Assembly (NCBI RefSeq): GCF_014698445.1
Contig: NZ_JACJSZ010000020.1
Span: 1-51,207, forward strand
Source: Microcystis elabens FACHB-917
GTDB taxonomy: Bacteria > Cyanobacteriota > Cyanobacteriia > PCC-6307 > Cyanobiaceae
Direction of reading: 5' to 3'
Length of the DNA: 51,207 bases
In this document: in pieces, positions 20,397 to 29,131 of the stretch
Numbering within the stretch: the stretch's first letter is position 1
Layout of the letters: each line of letters begins with the position of its first letter
Notes under the pieces: model-generated
The model's database searches: none
What the model saw: only the letters and a program-made list of their open reading frames with translations
Told to the model about the DNA's origin: nothing
Translations under genes and position numbers: made by a program

Positions 20397-22928
20397 ATGG
20401 CGGCACCCCGCAACCGAAAACACATTTTTGTGGTGGGACCGCCACAAGTTGAGACGTACAAGCCGCATCCGCGGACGATGAAACCAGACAAGCCCCCACC
20501 GCCGCTGAGCCGCGCGGATCACGGCAAAGTGCTTGGTCTTGCATTCCAGGCAGCCGTTGTTGAGGCCAAAAACCGCCGAGAAGATGCTCGTCTCAAGATC
20601 CAAGGTGCCGAGCCAGGGCTCTACGTCCAGTTCGAGGGACAGCCTGGCTATCCCCTACAGGTGCGATCGCTCGAGGCCGGGCGGAAGGGAATTGAAGTTG
20701 TCGCAGTGAGCCATGCGAAGACGGAGGGACCCGAGCCGCGGAGCATTGAGCGGGCGACAGTATTCGTTCCTGATGAGCAGGCAAAGCACTTCCTTACGTG
20801 TTTTGAGAGCTACTCGAAGACCACACCAAAGAAAAAAAGGGAGAAGCGTTATGAGGACATGGTCGATTCGATCTCGTCGCTTCGCCTTGCGACCTTGCGC
20901 GGGCTGTGGACCGATACATCCGAGAGCTATCCAGAGGAGAATGAGGCGATCTGGTGGGAGGTGTGGCTGCGCAGGCAGGATGGCAATGAACTTGAACGCT
21001 TGATGGAGTTTGCGACGGCACAGGAGATTGATGTTGCGGCGCGGCGTCTCATGTTTGACGATCGCATCGTCACCCTTGTACGTGCCGCTCCGGCCCAACT
21101 CGCCACATCGATCGATGTGCTCAATGATGTTGCCGAACTCCGCAAGGCCAAGGATGTCGCCACCGTGTTCATCGACATGGGACCAGAGGAGCAGGCCGAA
21201 TGGGTGAAGGAGTTGTACGGTCGCCTCACGCCCCCCTCTGAAGACGCTCCTGCCGTCTGCGTTCTCGACACCGGAGTGACACGCGGCCATCCGCTGCTCA
21301 GCGGTGCCCTTGAGGCAGGTGACTGCCACACCTGCGAACCTGCGTGGGGCGTACACGATCACCGCGGGCATGGCACCGAGATGGCCGGCCTCGCGCTTTT
21401 TGGTGACTTGACGCCCGTCCTCTCTGGCACACAGCACATCGAGCTGCGGCACCGTCTCGAGTCGGTGAAGATTCTTCCTCCCCATGGGCGGCCTGACAAT
21501 CCGCCCGAGCTCTACGGTGCCATCACCGCAGAGGCGGCGAATCGTGCGGAGATTGCAGCCCCTGCTCGGCGCCGGGCGTTCTCGATGTCCGTCACCGCAA
21601 CCGACGAACGTGATCGCGGCCAGCCCACGTCGTGGTCAGCAGCGATCGATGCCCTTGCTGCTGGCCGCTCATTCGATCCGAGCACCAAGGGGCTCACCTA
21701 CATCGATGACGGAGATGCTCTTACGCAACGTCTCTTTGTACTCTCAGCCGGCAATATCGATCGCACTGCGCTATGCGTTGACCATCTGGGTCGCAGTGAT
21801 ATTGATCCTATCCACGACCCCGGTCAAGCATGGAATGCTCTAACGGTTGGCGCCATCACAGAGAAAACTATTCTCAATGATCCGACTTTGTCGAGCTGGC
21901 GGCCAGTCGCCAAGTCAGGGGATCTTTCGCCCTGGAGCACAACGGGTCTGGCTTTTGCAGAGGCGTGGCCCCTGAAGCCCGACATCGTCTTCGAGGGGGG
22001 CAACGTCATCAAGAACGACAAGGGCGAGATCGACTTTCCCTGCACTGATCTGTCGCTCCTCACAACCCATTTTAAGCCATCCGAGAAATCATTTGTCTGC
22101 AGTTGGGCCACCAGCGCCGCAACCGCGCAGGCCGCACGCCTCGCCACCTTGATCTCGGCCCAGTATCCGAATTATTGGCCCGAGACGTTGCGCGCAATTG
22201 TTGTTCACTCAGCGGAGTGGACGGCAGAGATGGAAGCGCAACACAGTGTTACCAGCCGCAAGCGCGAACGCGCCCAACTCATCCAGCGTTATGGGTATGG
22301 GGTTCCCAGCATTGAACGCGCCCTACGGAGTGCGAACGACGCGCTTACGCTGGTGGTGCAGAGCAGCATCTGCCCCTTCAATGAGACAAAAATGCGGGAG
22401 CTGCACTTCTTTGATCTCCCTTGGCCTCGCGAGGTGCTTGCTGAGCTTGGAGAGACACAAGTTCAATTGCGCGTCACCCTCTCTTACTTTATCGAGCCGA
22501 ATCCCGGACGCCGTGGCTGGAAAAGCCGCCATCGCTATGCCTCTCACGGTTTGCGATTCGAGGTCAAGGGGCCAACAGAGTCGTTCAACGAGTTCCGCAA
22601 GCGGCTGAATAAACAGGCACTGGAAGAAAATGAAGTTAAGCCTGGAAAAGGCAGCGAAGCATTGAAGTGGTATCTCGGCGAGCAGGCCCGCAGCCGCGGC
22701 TCCCTTCATTCGGATTTTCTTTCATGTAGTGCCGCCAACCTTGCTGAATGCGGCGTCATTGCGGTGTATCCAGTGAGTGGTTGGTGGAAGGACCAGCCAA
22801 AGCGTGATCGCAGTGACAAAGGAGCGCGATATGCCTTGGTCGTTTCCATTGAGACACCTGACGTTGAGACGGATATTTGGACGCCTGTCGCTGCTCAGGC
22901 TGGCGTTCCTGTAGAGGTAGCGCATTAA
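20397..22928 (+). CDS. ietS: subtilisin-like (S8) serine protease of an IetAS-type defence pair
   Basis: 843 residues. The catalytic triad of family S8 is visible: D291 in CVLDTGV, H325 in DHRGHGTEMAG and S573 in SWATSAATAQAA, where ATSAA replaces the usual GTSxA. The oxyanion Asn probably lies in LFVLSAGNIDR. An N-terminal ~240-residue extension and a C-terminal β-rich region (~640-843) flank the protease core, as in IetS-type proteins; there is no signal peptide, so it acts in the cytoplasm. It starts 20 bp after the ATPase stop and is evidently co-transcribed. In such systems the ATPase is thought to control the protease; the target is not known from sequence. The gene is somewhat less GC-rich than the phage genes around it. 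Confidence 0.88.
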   Translation: MAAPRNRKHIFVVGPPQVETYKPHPRTMKPDKPPPPLSRADHGKVLGLAFQAAVVEAKNRREDARLKIQGAEPGLYVQFEGQPGYPLQVRSLEAGRKGIEVVAVSHAKTEGPEPRSIERATVFVPDEQAKHFLTCFESYSKTTPKKKREKRYEDMVDSISSLRLATLRGLWTDTSESYPEENEAIWWEVWLRRQDGNELERLMEFATAQEIDVAARRLMFDDRIVTLVRAAPAQLATSIDVLNDVAELRKAKDVATVFIDMGPEEQAEWVKELYGRLTPPSEDAPAVCVLDTGVTRGHPLLSGALEAGDCHTCEPAWGVHDHRGHGTEMAGLALFGDLTPVLSGTQHIELRHRLESVKILPPHGRPDNPPELYGAITAEAANRAEIAAPARRRAFSMSVTATDERDRGQPTSWSAAIDALAAGRSFDPSTKGLTYIDDGDALTQRLFVLSAGNIDRTALCVDHLGRSDIDPIHDPGQAWNALTVGAITEKTILNDPTLSSWRPVAKSGDLSPWSTTGLAFAEAWPLKPDIVFEGGNVIKNDKGEIDFPCTDLSLLTTHFKPSEKSFVCSWATSAATAQAARLATLISAQYPNYWPETLRAIVVHSAEWTAEMEAQHSVTSRKRERAQLIQRYGYGVPSIERALRSANDALTLVVQSSICPFNETKMRELHFFDLPWPREVLAELGETQVQLRVTLSYFIEPNPGRRGWKSRHRYASHGLRFEVKGPTESFNEFRKRLNKQALEENEVKPGKGSEALKWYLGEQARSRGSLHSDFLSCSAANLAECGVIAVYPVSGWWKDQPKRDRSDKGARYALVVSIETPDVETDIWTPVAAQAGVPVEVAH

Positions 22929-23368
22929 AGCGCCACGGCATTATTTCTGACTTGTCAACCTCAAGCGACCATTGTGTTAACTCCGTGTTGGCAATGGAAG
23001 CGGTGCATCTGCATGACTGATTGGATTGCGATACTGGCCGTAAATGCCTGTAGCGAAAAGATGTGGCGACTCATCTGCAAATGAGGCACGGGACAAGAAT
23101 TGTCGAATTCCTGCAGCAGCTGGAGTGGCTGGAGCGTGTCACGCTGCCATCAGTTAAGGGCCATCAGGATGTCGAGCCAACACTGGCTCTTGCCTACGGG
23201 GGCCGTGATCCGGGACGGAGGTCCACATCCGGCTCGGCCCTGGAGTCACAGTGGCCATGCCGTGACTGAGAAGGGGCTTGCTCGGGTCCTCTCCAGTCTG
23301 GGGCCTTCCTGTCGTCAGGCCCCCACTGGGATCGGTCCCGTCGCTGCGCCGCTCTCGGCGCCGAGTCA
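22929..23368. other. intergenic region after IetAS
   Basis: 440 bp. The first ~130 bp are relatively A/T-rich. A 68-residue ORF (23063-23269) contains a protein-like stretch (RIVEFLQQLEWLERVTLPSV) but loses character after it, so it may be a gene remnant. A hairpin at 23293-23329 precedes the next gene. Confidence 0.4.
23293..23329 (+). repeat. leader hairpin H7
   Basis: CCAGTCTGGGGCC (23293-23305) pairs with GGCCCCCACTGG (23318-23329). It ends 39 bp before the ATG at 23369. Position and strength match the other leader hairpins, but its arms lack CAAGG/CCTTG. Confidence 0.6.
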
Positions 23369-23692
23369 ATGGCCATGCTTTCTGCTGCTGCCTCGCCGTT
23401 CTGCCGGCCAGAGGAAGATCCGTTCCTGCTGCTCGAATCCAGTCTCAAGGCGATCGAGCGGATCCTGCAGCTGCGGCGAGGGCTGCCGCTGCGCCGCACC
23501 TGGATCGAGCAGCCCTATGGCGAGGAAGAAATCACCCTGCTGGAGGAGGAGGTGATTCCCGCGATCCAGCAGTGCCTGGCGCGGGTGGATGAGCTCGATG
23601 AGCGGCTGCTGGCCCAGCAGGAGCTACTGCAGCGTTGCCAGCTGGAGGCTGGTCGTGAGGCACTGGCTGAGTTGAGGCTGCAGATGGCCTGA
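23369..23692 (+). CDS. small coiled-coil protein (107 aa)
   Basis: Not recognised by family. Residues ~20-105 form long charged helices with leucine heptad-like spacing (LLESSLKAIERILQLRRG, then QQCLARVDELDERLLAQQEL). It starts with MAM after hairpin H7. A 7-bp hairpin (23705-23725) follows the stop. Small coiled-coil proteins of this size are common in prophage accessory arms. No partner is evident. Confidence 0.65.
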   Translation: MAMLSAAASPFCRPEEDPFLLLESSLKAIERILQLRRGLPLRRTWIEQPYGEEEITLLEEEVIPAIQQCLARVDELDERLLAQQELLQRCQLEAGREALAELRLQMA

Positions 23693-23704
23693 GGCCCAGG
23701 GCCC

Positions 23705-23725
23705 GCCGGGAGCCCTGATCCCGGC
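23705..23725 (+). terminator. hairpin terminator after the coiled-coil gene
   Basis: A perfect 7-bp stem, GCCGGGA / TCCCGGC, with a 7-nt loop is followed by a pyrimidine-rich run (ATTTCTCTCC). It lies 12 bp after the stop at 23692. Confidence 0.6.
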
Positions 23726-23924
23726 ATTTCTCTCCTCTGGTGTGCCTCTTCGGCAGTGGGATTGGTCAGTCTGGGTCCGAGGGCCTGGTCATGCCGGCGG
23801 TGGCGAAGCGCTGCGGCAGGTCAATACAGGGTTGGCGGTGGTCCACGGCACAGGAGAGCACTTCCCCGATGCTCCGCCCCTCGGCCAGCTGCCCCCAGAG
23901 GCGGTGGGCTGGCAGCGCCACAGC

Positions 23925-23962
23925 GTCAAGGCCAAGGCGAGCACCCAACGGGTGGCCTTGAC
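23925..23962 (+). repeat. leader hairpin H8 and surrounding intergenic DNA
   Basis: A perfect 10-bp inverted repeat, GTCAAGGCCA (23925-23934) / TGGCCTTGAC (23953-23962), ends 47 bp before the ATG at 24010. The rest of the 317-bp interval 23693-24009 holds only the terminator hairpin and no convincing gene. Confidence 0.6.
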
Positions 23963-24009
23963 CCCGTGGCTCAGGGGCGTGGAGGGGGGCGTTTCTTCTC
24001 CAGTTCGCC

Positions 24010-24192
24010 ATGCAAGCCACCACCACCGCTCCCTGCCGTTCCCGCCAGCGCAGGCCGCAGCGCCGTCACCCAGTGCAGGTCACCCGGCAGCTGGTGCTCT
24101 TCTCCCTGCCGGTTCCTCAGCCGATCGGCTGCTGCTGGGATCTGATCTGCCCAGAGGCCGGCTGGGAGGAGCCGCTGCGCTGGAGCGTGTAG
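24010..24192 (+). CDS. hypothetical small protein (60 aa)
   Basis: Not recognised. The N-terminal half is basic (CRSRQRRPQRRHP) and the C-terminal half hydrophobic with two adjacent cysteines and tryptophans (IGCCWDLICPEAGWEEPLRW). It starts at an ATG 47 bp after hairpin H8 and converges on the Nif11-like ORF of the minus strand, with 16 bp between stops. Its reality rests mainly on the hairpin-plus-start pattern shared with neighbouring plus-strand genes. Confidence 0.45.
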   Translation: MQATTTAPCRSRQRRPQRRHPVQVTRQLVLFSLPVPQPIGCCWDLICPEAGWEEPLRWSV

Positions 24193-24208
24193 AGCCGCCA
24201 GCCGGCTC

Positions 24209-24436
24209 TCAGCGCCGTGCGCCCGAGGCGGGCTCGAGCTGGCTGAGCTCCTGGGCCTCGCCCTCCTGGAGGTGCTGCAACCAGGCCTGATGCAGATCGT
24301 TGTGGGTCACCCGATACCCCAACCGCCGAGCCGTCTGCAGCAGGTCGGTGCGGCTGCGGCAACGGCGCAGGACGCCCTGGAGTTGGGCACTGGCTTCTGC
24401 ATCCACCACCAACCGCTCCAGATCCGACCAGCTCAT
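24209..24436 (-). CDS. Nif11-like small protein
   Basis: 75 residues. The pattern LERLVVDAEASAQLQGVL, then ARRLGYRVTHNDLHQAW, matches the Nif11 domain: two helices, a Gly-Tyr turn and a third helix. In cyanobacteria such domains occur alone or as leader peptides of ribosomally made, modified peptides. Here the tail after the domain is short and acidic, with no Gly-Gly cleavage site and no Cys/Ser/Thr-rich core, so it is probably not a precursor. No modifying enzyme is nearby. It is the last gene of the minus-strand phage series. Confidence 0.7.
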   Translation of the reverse strand: MSWSDLERLVVDAEASAQLQGVLRRCRSRTDLLQTARRLGYRVTHNDLHQAWLQHLQEGEAQELSQLEPASGARR

Positions 24437-24566
24437 CTCTCAGCGCTCTGGGGATCTGGGCACCATCGCGCAGGTGGCGAGGTTCACCAGGTTCAGCGCG
24501 GCACGCTGGGCGCGATCCGTTGCATTCAGCTGGGGGCGACCCTGATGGGCTCTTGGATGTCGTGGA

Positions 24567-25805
24567 TCAGATCCCCCTCGGCCAGAGCAGTCCGGTCGAG
24601 GGTCGCGTCGGCCACATACCCGTTTCCCCGCCGCCTCCTCCACCGCTTCCTCCTCCCCCGCCGCCGGAGCCGGAGAGCAGTGGTCCCTGCTGCGGGTGCT
24701 GGCGAGCACCCACGGCGCTCATCGGCGGGAAATGGCGGATGAAGTCCGCCGAACCTGAGACCAGTTGCATCCCACCCGGGGGCAGGCTGCTGATGAAGTG
24801 CAGCTCGTTGCATTCCCGCCAGTGGCTCAGGGTCAGGGGTGAGCTCCAGGGGCTGGCCTGGTTGTGGCTGGTGCCGGCTGGCACCCACAGCCACACGTCC
24901 CGGTCGCTGGAGCGCTGGCCCAGTTGCAGCATCACCCCATCAGGGCGGGTCACCTTGCCGAAGTGGGTGCTGGCACCGCGGATGGTTGTGGAGCCGATGA
25001 ACAGGGGCGCTGGCAGCTGGATCAGCGGCGGCGGTGAATCAAAGAGACCCTGGTTCTGGAGAGTGAATTCGTAGTGGCCCAGGGCGATGCCACTGCGCAG
25101 CTGGTGGCCGTTGGCGTAGATGCTGGCGCCGATCGCCGACGGGAGCCCGCTGAAGCTGTTGCCCGAATAGCCGTGCAGCACCACCTGGCCATAGAACTGC
25201 TTGCTGGTGCGGGGGAAGACGGCGATCGAGCACCAGCCCGTGGTGCCGGGGCTCTTGTAGAGGGCATGGCAGCTGTCGCGATGCAGCTCGTCGTTGCCGC
25301 CATGGGTCTTGAGGGCCCAGCAGAAGAACTCCTTGCCGGGGGTGGTGTCCTGGGCAATCAGCAGGATCGCGCCGATCGACGTGGCCCCGGCGAGGGTGCT
25401 GTCGACGTAGGCCAGCGCGGTGCTGCTGATGGTGGAGTTGTTGTAGGAGCCGTAGCCGCCGTTGCTGGTGTTGTTGGTGAAGGTGCTGGCCAGCGCGTTC
25501 CCAAAGACCGCACTGCTGCTGGATTGGGTCTCGCCCTGGGCGGTGGTGCTCTCGGTGAGGAACCAGAGGTGGGCCGGTTCCACGGGATGGCCCAGCTGCC
25601 AGGTGTAGCCCCAGCGGTTGGCCGTGGCATCGGCATGGGAGCGGATCACCGAGAGGGGCGTGCTGGTGTTGCCGGGCAGCGCATTGACGGCGGCGGCGAA
25701 GGCCCGGAAGGCCCCGTCGAGCTGCATGCCGATCGAGGCCGGATCCTTACTGGTCCACTTCCAGCTGCCAGGGGCAAAGCTTTGGCAGAACACCTGATAG
25801 GTCAT
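24567..25805 (-). CDS. putative phage tail/fibre structural protein
   Basis: 412 residues from the ATG at 25805; the frame stays open further upstream, but this start overlaps the upstream stop as ATGA. The protein is Ser/Thr/Gly/Asn-rich with β-strand character and few charges, typical of fibre or appendage proteins. A Gly-rich run (GSGGGGGGSGGGGGG) lies ~20 residues before the end. After it the sequence turns into an unphage-like Trp/Pro tail, while another frame reads YVADATLDRTALAEGDLIHD, so a frameshift in the Gly tract is possible. No known domain is recognised. It follows three other structural-type genes. Confidence 0.65.
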   Translation of the reverse strand: MTYQVFCQSFAPGSWKWTSKDPASIGMQLDGAFRAFAAAVNALPGNTSTPLSVIRSHADATANRWGYTWQLGHPVEPAHLWFLTESTTAQGETQSSSSAVFGNALASTFTNNTSNGGYGSYNNSTISSTALAYVDSTLAGATSIGAILLIAQDTTPGKEFFCWALKTHGGNDELHRDSCHALYKSPGTTGWCSIAVFPRTSKQFYGQVVLHGYSGNSFSGLPSAIGASIYANGHQLRSGIALGHYEFTLQNQGLFDSPPPLIQLPAPLFIGSTTIRGASTHFGKVTRPDGVMLQLGQRSSDRDVWLWVPAGTSHNQASPWSSPLTLSHWRECNELHFISSLPPGGMQLVSGSADFIRHFPPMSAVGARQHPQQGPLLSGSGGGGGGSGGGGGGETGMWPTRPSTGLLWPRGI

Positions 25806-26707
25806 GACCCACCTCCTCCCTGTGGAGCGGGTGCGTCCTTGGTTCGCAGCAGCAGGCCATGGCCGCCGATCGCCAGCCACTCGCTGCCATCGGGCGCCTT
25901 GTAGTAGCTCATCGCCGCACTGCTGATGTTCACCGACGCGAAGTCAGGCGGCAGCAGCAGCGGCTCCCAGAACTGGGCGGGTTCGTTGGCGCTCTCGTAG
26001 TAGCTCCAGTCGGTGGTGGCGATCACCAGCTCAGCGGGCCGGCTGATCCGCACCACGGTGAGCAGGCCATCCCGCAGCAGGCCGCGGGAGCCGGAGGGCT
26101 GGCCGGAGCGGACGTTCCAGCTCACGGCCCGCAATCCGTCAAAGCTGGAGGTGGAGGGGGGCGAGGCCGCCAGGATCCAGTGGCCGGACACCTGGTCGCG
26201 GGCGATCAGCAGCGGCACCGCCTGCCTGTTCGTGAAGCGGTGCTGGCTGTAGGCGAAGAAGAAGTATTCGCCCCCCGGCGCCAGCGACCAGCCCACCTGG
26301 GCGTTGAAGGGAAGCGGCGTGGTGCTCCAGGTGCCGCTGGTGTAGCCCACGTCTCCAGCGGGGTACACCCAGCCCTGTTCGGTGTCAGCCCCCACGTAGG
26401 GCTCGGTGTTGCCGATGCCCGGGCGAATCTGAAGGGTGGTGCCGGTGAGGAACACCTCCAGCAGCAGCACCGCCGGATTGCCGCCGGGCGTGAGCTGCGA
26501 CAGGGTGGCCTCGATGCGCCAGCCGCAGGGATCGGTGGCAGTGGCCTCGGGGTTGGGCGCGGTGGCGATGCGCAGCTGGTGCTGGCTCACCTGAGCATTG
26601 GCCGCGGCGATCCAGTTCTGCAGATAGCCATTCACCTCCACCGCCACCGATGGCCAGGTGGTGTCAGTGCCGAGGCGGCTGATGTCGATCAGGGTGCGGC
26701 TGCTCAT
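25802..26707 (-). CDS. putative phage structural protein (301 aa)
   Basis: Not assigned to a family. It is β-rich with Gly/Thr/Ser/Trp and recurrent aromatic pairs (EYFFFAYSQHRFTNRQ), consistent with a virion appendage. Its short Gly/Pro-rich C-terminus (APAPQGGGGS) resembles linker ends of the neighbouring proteins. It ends in an ATGA overlap with the next gene and begins 15 bp after the stop of the 141-aa gene. Its position between collagen-like fibre and last tail gene suggests host-contact function. Confidence 0.65.
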   Translation of the reverse strand: MSSRTLIDISRLGTDTTWPSVAVEVNGYLQNWIAAANAQVSQHQLRIATAPNPEATATDPCGWRIEATLSQLTPGGNPAVLLLEVFLTGTTLQIRPGIGNTEPYVGADTEQGWVYPAGDVGYTSGTWSTTPLPFNAQVGWSLAPGGEYFFFAYSQHRFTNRQAVPLLIARDQVSGHWILAASPPSTSSFDGLRAVSWNVRSGQPSGSRGLLRDGLLTVVRISRPAELVIATTDWSYYESANEPAQFWEPLLLPPDFASVNISSAAMSYYKAPDGSEWLAIGGHGLLLRTKDAPAPQGGGGS

Positions 26708-26722
26708 GGGATGGACCTCATC

Positions 26723-27148
26723 TCATGGCGCCAGCACGACGGCGGTGACGGTGAGGGCGATGGCGGCCTGCGCGGTGCCGGTGTTGCGCACCAGGGCCCG
26801 CAGGGGAGGTTGGGGTGATGCGACTGTCACCTCACTGGTGAAGTAGGTGCCGCCCGGCGGGGCCGTGATCATCAGGGCGGCTGTGGTTGTGACCAGATCG
26901 AGCAGCACCCCGCTACCCGGGGCCGGGTCCTGGGTGATCGGGCGGCTGCCATCGGCCTCCCGTGCCGTCGCCGAGCTGTAGAAGCTCACCCAGCCCGGCG
27001 CATCGGTGCTCACAGCCAGGAAATGGCCCAGCCGCCCCAGGCCCGGCAGGTCCAGCAGCGCACTGGCACCCGGCAGCAGGGGCGTGGTGGTGGCGCTCAC
27101 GCTCAGCCGCTGACCGGGAACCTGGGTGCGCGGCAGCCAGTTGCCCAT
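26723..27148 (-). CDS. putative phage structural protein (141 aa)
   Basis: Not recognised. A low-charge, Ala/Thr/Pro-rich protein built of short hydrophobic strands (ALLDLPGLGRLGHFLAVSTD; AALMITAPPGGTYF), like small virion surface or fibre-associated proteins. It begins 21 bp after the collagen-like fibre stop and sits among structural genes in the same direction. No signal peptide or membrane segment. Confidence 0.65.
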   Translation of the reverse strand: MGNWLPRTQVPGQRLSVSATTTPLLPGASALLDLPGLGRLGHFLAVSTDAPGWVSFYSSATAREADGSRPITQDPAPGSGVLLDLVTTTAALMITAPPGGTYFTSEVTVASPQPPLRALVRNTGTAQAAIALTVTAVVLAP

Positions 27149-27169
27149 CGCGGCTCTCCTCTCTGTTGG

Positions 27170-28414
27170 TTACGGCAGCACCTGGATGCGACGGATCGCC
27201 CGCACCTGGGTGATGGAAGCGCTCGTCTTGGCCTCGGCGTACTGATCCCCCATGTAGGTCATCCGCAGATAGGCGGTACCACTGGCGGCCTGGGTGGAGG
27301 TCCAGTGGAAGAAGGGATCGTCGCCGTAGTTCTCGTCGAAGTGCTTGAGCGTCTCGGTGCCACCAGCCCGGAAGGCGAGCACCGAAGTGAGGGCCGGGTT
27401 GCTGTCGGTGTAGTTGCCGCCCGCCGGCACTGCATAGGGGTTGGCGCCGTAGCCCGCCCCGGAATAGGTGCCGTTTGCGGTCGCCTCCGGCTTGAAGGAC
27501 CGATACAGCACATCCCACTCCTGGGTGGCGGGCAGGTACCAGTCGTCGTAGCCGCCGATGTTGAGCGAGCGGCAGAACTGCGCCGCCGGGTGGCTGGCGT
27601 TGTTCATCGCCTCGCTGTTCGCCCAGCCATCGAACACGCTCGTGGTGCCGGTGCTGGCGGTGTTGGCGGTCTTCCAGGCCACGTTCAGCAGCGAGCCGGC
27701 GGCCTTGGGCGAAATGATCAAGGCATGGGTGGCCACGCCATTGGCGGTGTGGCTGATCAGGCCGGCGTAGTAACCGCCCTGGAAGGAGCTGCCGATGGCG
27801 GGCAGATCAGCGACCCGGATCGGGCCGAGCTGATAGACGGTGCCAGTCAGCAGGTCGAGGTAGAGGTCACCATCAACCGCACCAGGGATGTTTAGCGGTG
27901 GAACGCCGCTGCCGGTGAACCAGCCGGTGCCGCGGGGACCGATCGCCCCATCGATGCCGGCAGGTCCCTGGATGCCCTGGGGCCCTTGTGGGCCAGCCGG
28001 GCCCTGAGGGCCGGTCGCACCAGCAGGGCCCGCCACACCCGCAGGGCCTTGCGGGCCCTGGATTGAGCCGCCATTCACCCAGCTGCTGGTGCCGCTGTCC
28101 CACACCCGCAGCGAGTCGTCGGCCTGCACCAGGTAGGCATCGCCCTGGGCGGCATTGGCGGGCAGGTTGGCGATCGCCGCCACTGAGCCCTTGAAGTTGA
28201 TGCCGATGCCGGCTGGACCTTGGATGCCCTGCGATCCGATCGGACCAGCCGGACCAGAAGGGCCAGCGGGACCCTCGGGGCCCTGCAGACCGGCCGGGCC
28301 CTGGGGTCCCTGGGGGCCAGCAGGCCCCTGGTTGCCCTGAACGCCGGGAGAGCCCTGGGGGCCAGCGGGCCCCTCAGGACCGCGGATTGAACCGGTGGAA
28401 TTCCAGGACCCCAT
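27170..28414 (-). CDS. collagen-like tail fibre with C-terminal Lcl/DUF1566-like domain
   Basis: 414 residues. Two blocks of Gly-X-Y triplets lie at ~12-70 and ~115-165 ([20 protein letters not shown]), separated by a ~45-residue globular insert ([18 protein letters not shown]) of a kind common in phage fibres. The C-terminal ~230 residues contain a Lcl/DUF1566-like domain: [13 protein letters not shown], a Gly/Tyr-rich loop, FFHWTSTQ and a final VRAIRRIQ strand. Collagen repeats form trimeric stalks and the C-terminal domain would be the tip that binds the host surface. The motif CCGGCTATTGCCATGG stands 24 bp upstream of the start. Confidence 0.88.
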   Translation of the reverse strand: MGSWNSTGSIRGPEGPAGPQGSPGVQGNQGPAGPQGPQGPAGLQGPEGPAGPSGPAGPIGSQGIQGPAGIGINFKGSVAAIANLPANAAQGDAYLVQADDSLRVWDSGTSSWVNGGSIQGPQGPAGVAGPAGATGPQGPAGPQGPQGIQGPAGIDGAIGPRGTGWFTGSGVPPLNIPGAVDGDLYLDLLTGTVYQLGPIRVADLPAIGSSFQGGYYAGLISHTANGVATHALIISPKAAGSLLNVAWKTANTASTGTTSVFDGWANSEAMNNASHPAAQFCRSLNIGGYDDWYLPATQEWDVLYRSFKPEATANGTYSGAGYGANPYAVPAGGNYTDSNPALTSVLAFRAGGTETLKHFDENYGDDPFFHWTSTQAASGTAYLRMTYMGDQYAEAKTSASITQVRAIRRIQVLP

Positions 28415-28437
28415 GGCAGCCAGGCAGCGCTGTTCTG

Positions 28438-28453
28438 CCGGCTATTGCCATGG
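28438..28453 (-). promoter_or_regulatory. recurrent phage motif CCATGGCAATAGCCGG, copy upstream of fibre gene
   Basis: This 16-mer is identical to the one at 32562-32577. It lies 24 bp upstream of the collagen-like fibre start in an intergenic stretch (28415-28647) that has no other feature. It may be a late-promoter element or an operator. Confidence 0.5.
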
Positions 28454-28647
28454 AGCGGGATTGTCCCCATCGGGGGACGGCCAGGGCTGGCAGGGTCCGA
28501 ATAGAGGTGGAGTGTTGCCGAGGCAGGCAGCGCCACCCCAGCCACCTGCTGATCCAGACCGGCGACGCCGGGCGCGTGCAGTTCCGCGCCCCAGCTTTCC
28601 CAAGCCCGGCCCAGCCTCCTGTCTTCCCTTCCGGAAGGCAGGAGGCC

Positions 28648-29034
28648 TTACTGCATCGCGATCGAAACCGTCAGTACCGCCGGTGAGCCAGAGGCAGTAG
28701 TGATCTGCAGCCACAGCCAGTGACCTGCGGGGATTTCTGGGACCTGAAAACTCGTGCTCGCACTGCCGGTCGTGGTGCTGGTGACGGTGATCGGATCCGT
28801 CGTGGCAGCTGTGCCTGTGGCGGAAACATCGGCGCCATGGCGCAGTGAGAAGGAGACACTGGGGCTGGTGCCGCCGCTGAGCACGGCATCGACGCGGCTG
28901 ATGGTCAGGTCCTGGGGTGCCCGCAGCAGGATGCGCCGGTCATTGGCCTGGGGGCTCGCCAGCAAGGCCAGCTGGGGCGGCATCGGTCCAGCGGGTCCGA
29001 GCAGCGAGGCGAGCTGACGCCAGGAGAGGGGCAT
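28648..29034 (-). CDS. putative phage structural protein (128 aa)
   Basis: Not recognised. The short N-terminal helical part (MPLSWRQLASLLGPAGPMPP) precedes a β-rich domain with Ser/Thr strands (ITVTSTTTGSASTSF, WLWLQITTASG), reminiscent of β-sandwich decoration or fibre-base modules. It lies between the membrane-anchored protein and the collagen-like fibre. A hairpin upstream (29087-29128) separates it from the preceding gene. Confidence 0.65.
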   Translation of the reverse strand: MPLSWRQLASLLGPAGPMPPQLALLASPQANDRRILLRAPQDLTISRVDAVLSGGTSPSVSFSLRHGADVSATGTAATTDPITVTSTTTGSASTSFQVPEIPAGHWLWLQITTASGSPAVLTVSIAMQ

Positions 29035-29086
29035 GGAGCACAGGCGGCATCACTGGCTCTTGCCAGCGGCCGTGGGCCGGGCTGCC

Positions 29087-29128
29087 CAACTCCAAACGAA
29101 CTCCTAATCGACGCCAAATTTGGAGTTG
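29087..29128 (-). terminator. inverted repeat between two structural genes
   Basis: A perfect 10-bp inverted repeat, CAACTCCAAA (29087-29096) / TTTGGAGTTG (29119-29128), with a 22-nt loop lies just after the stop of the membrane protein gene. It probably acts as a terminator or processing site, though no U-run follows. Confidence 0.4.
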
Positions 29129-29131
29129 CGC

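Noticed and set aside
23063-23269. 68-residue ORF after IetAS as a genuine gene
   Set aside because: Only the first ~40 residues look protein-like, the rest is Gly/Arg/Ser-rich, and there is no good ribosome site; noted as a possible remnant.
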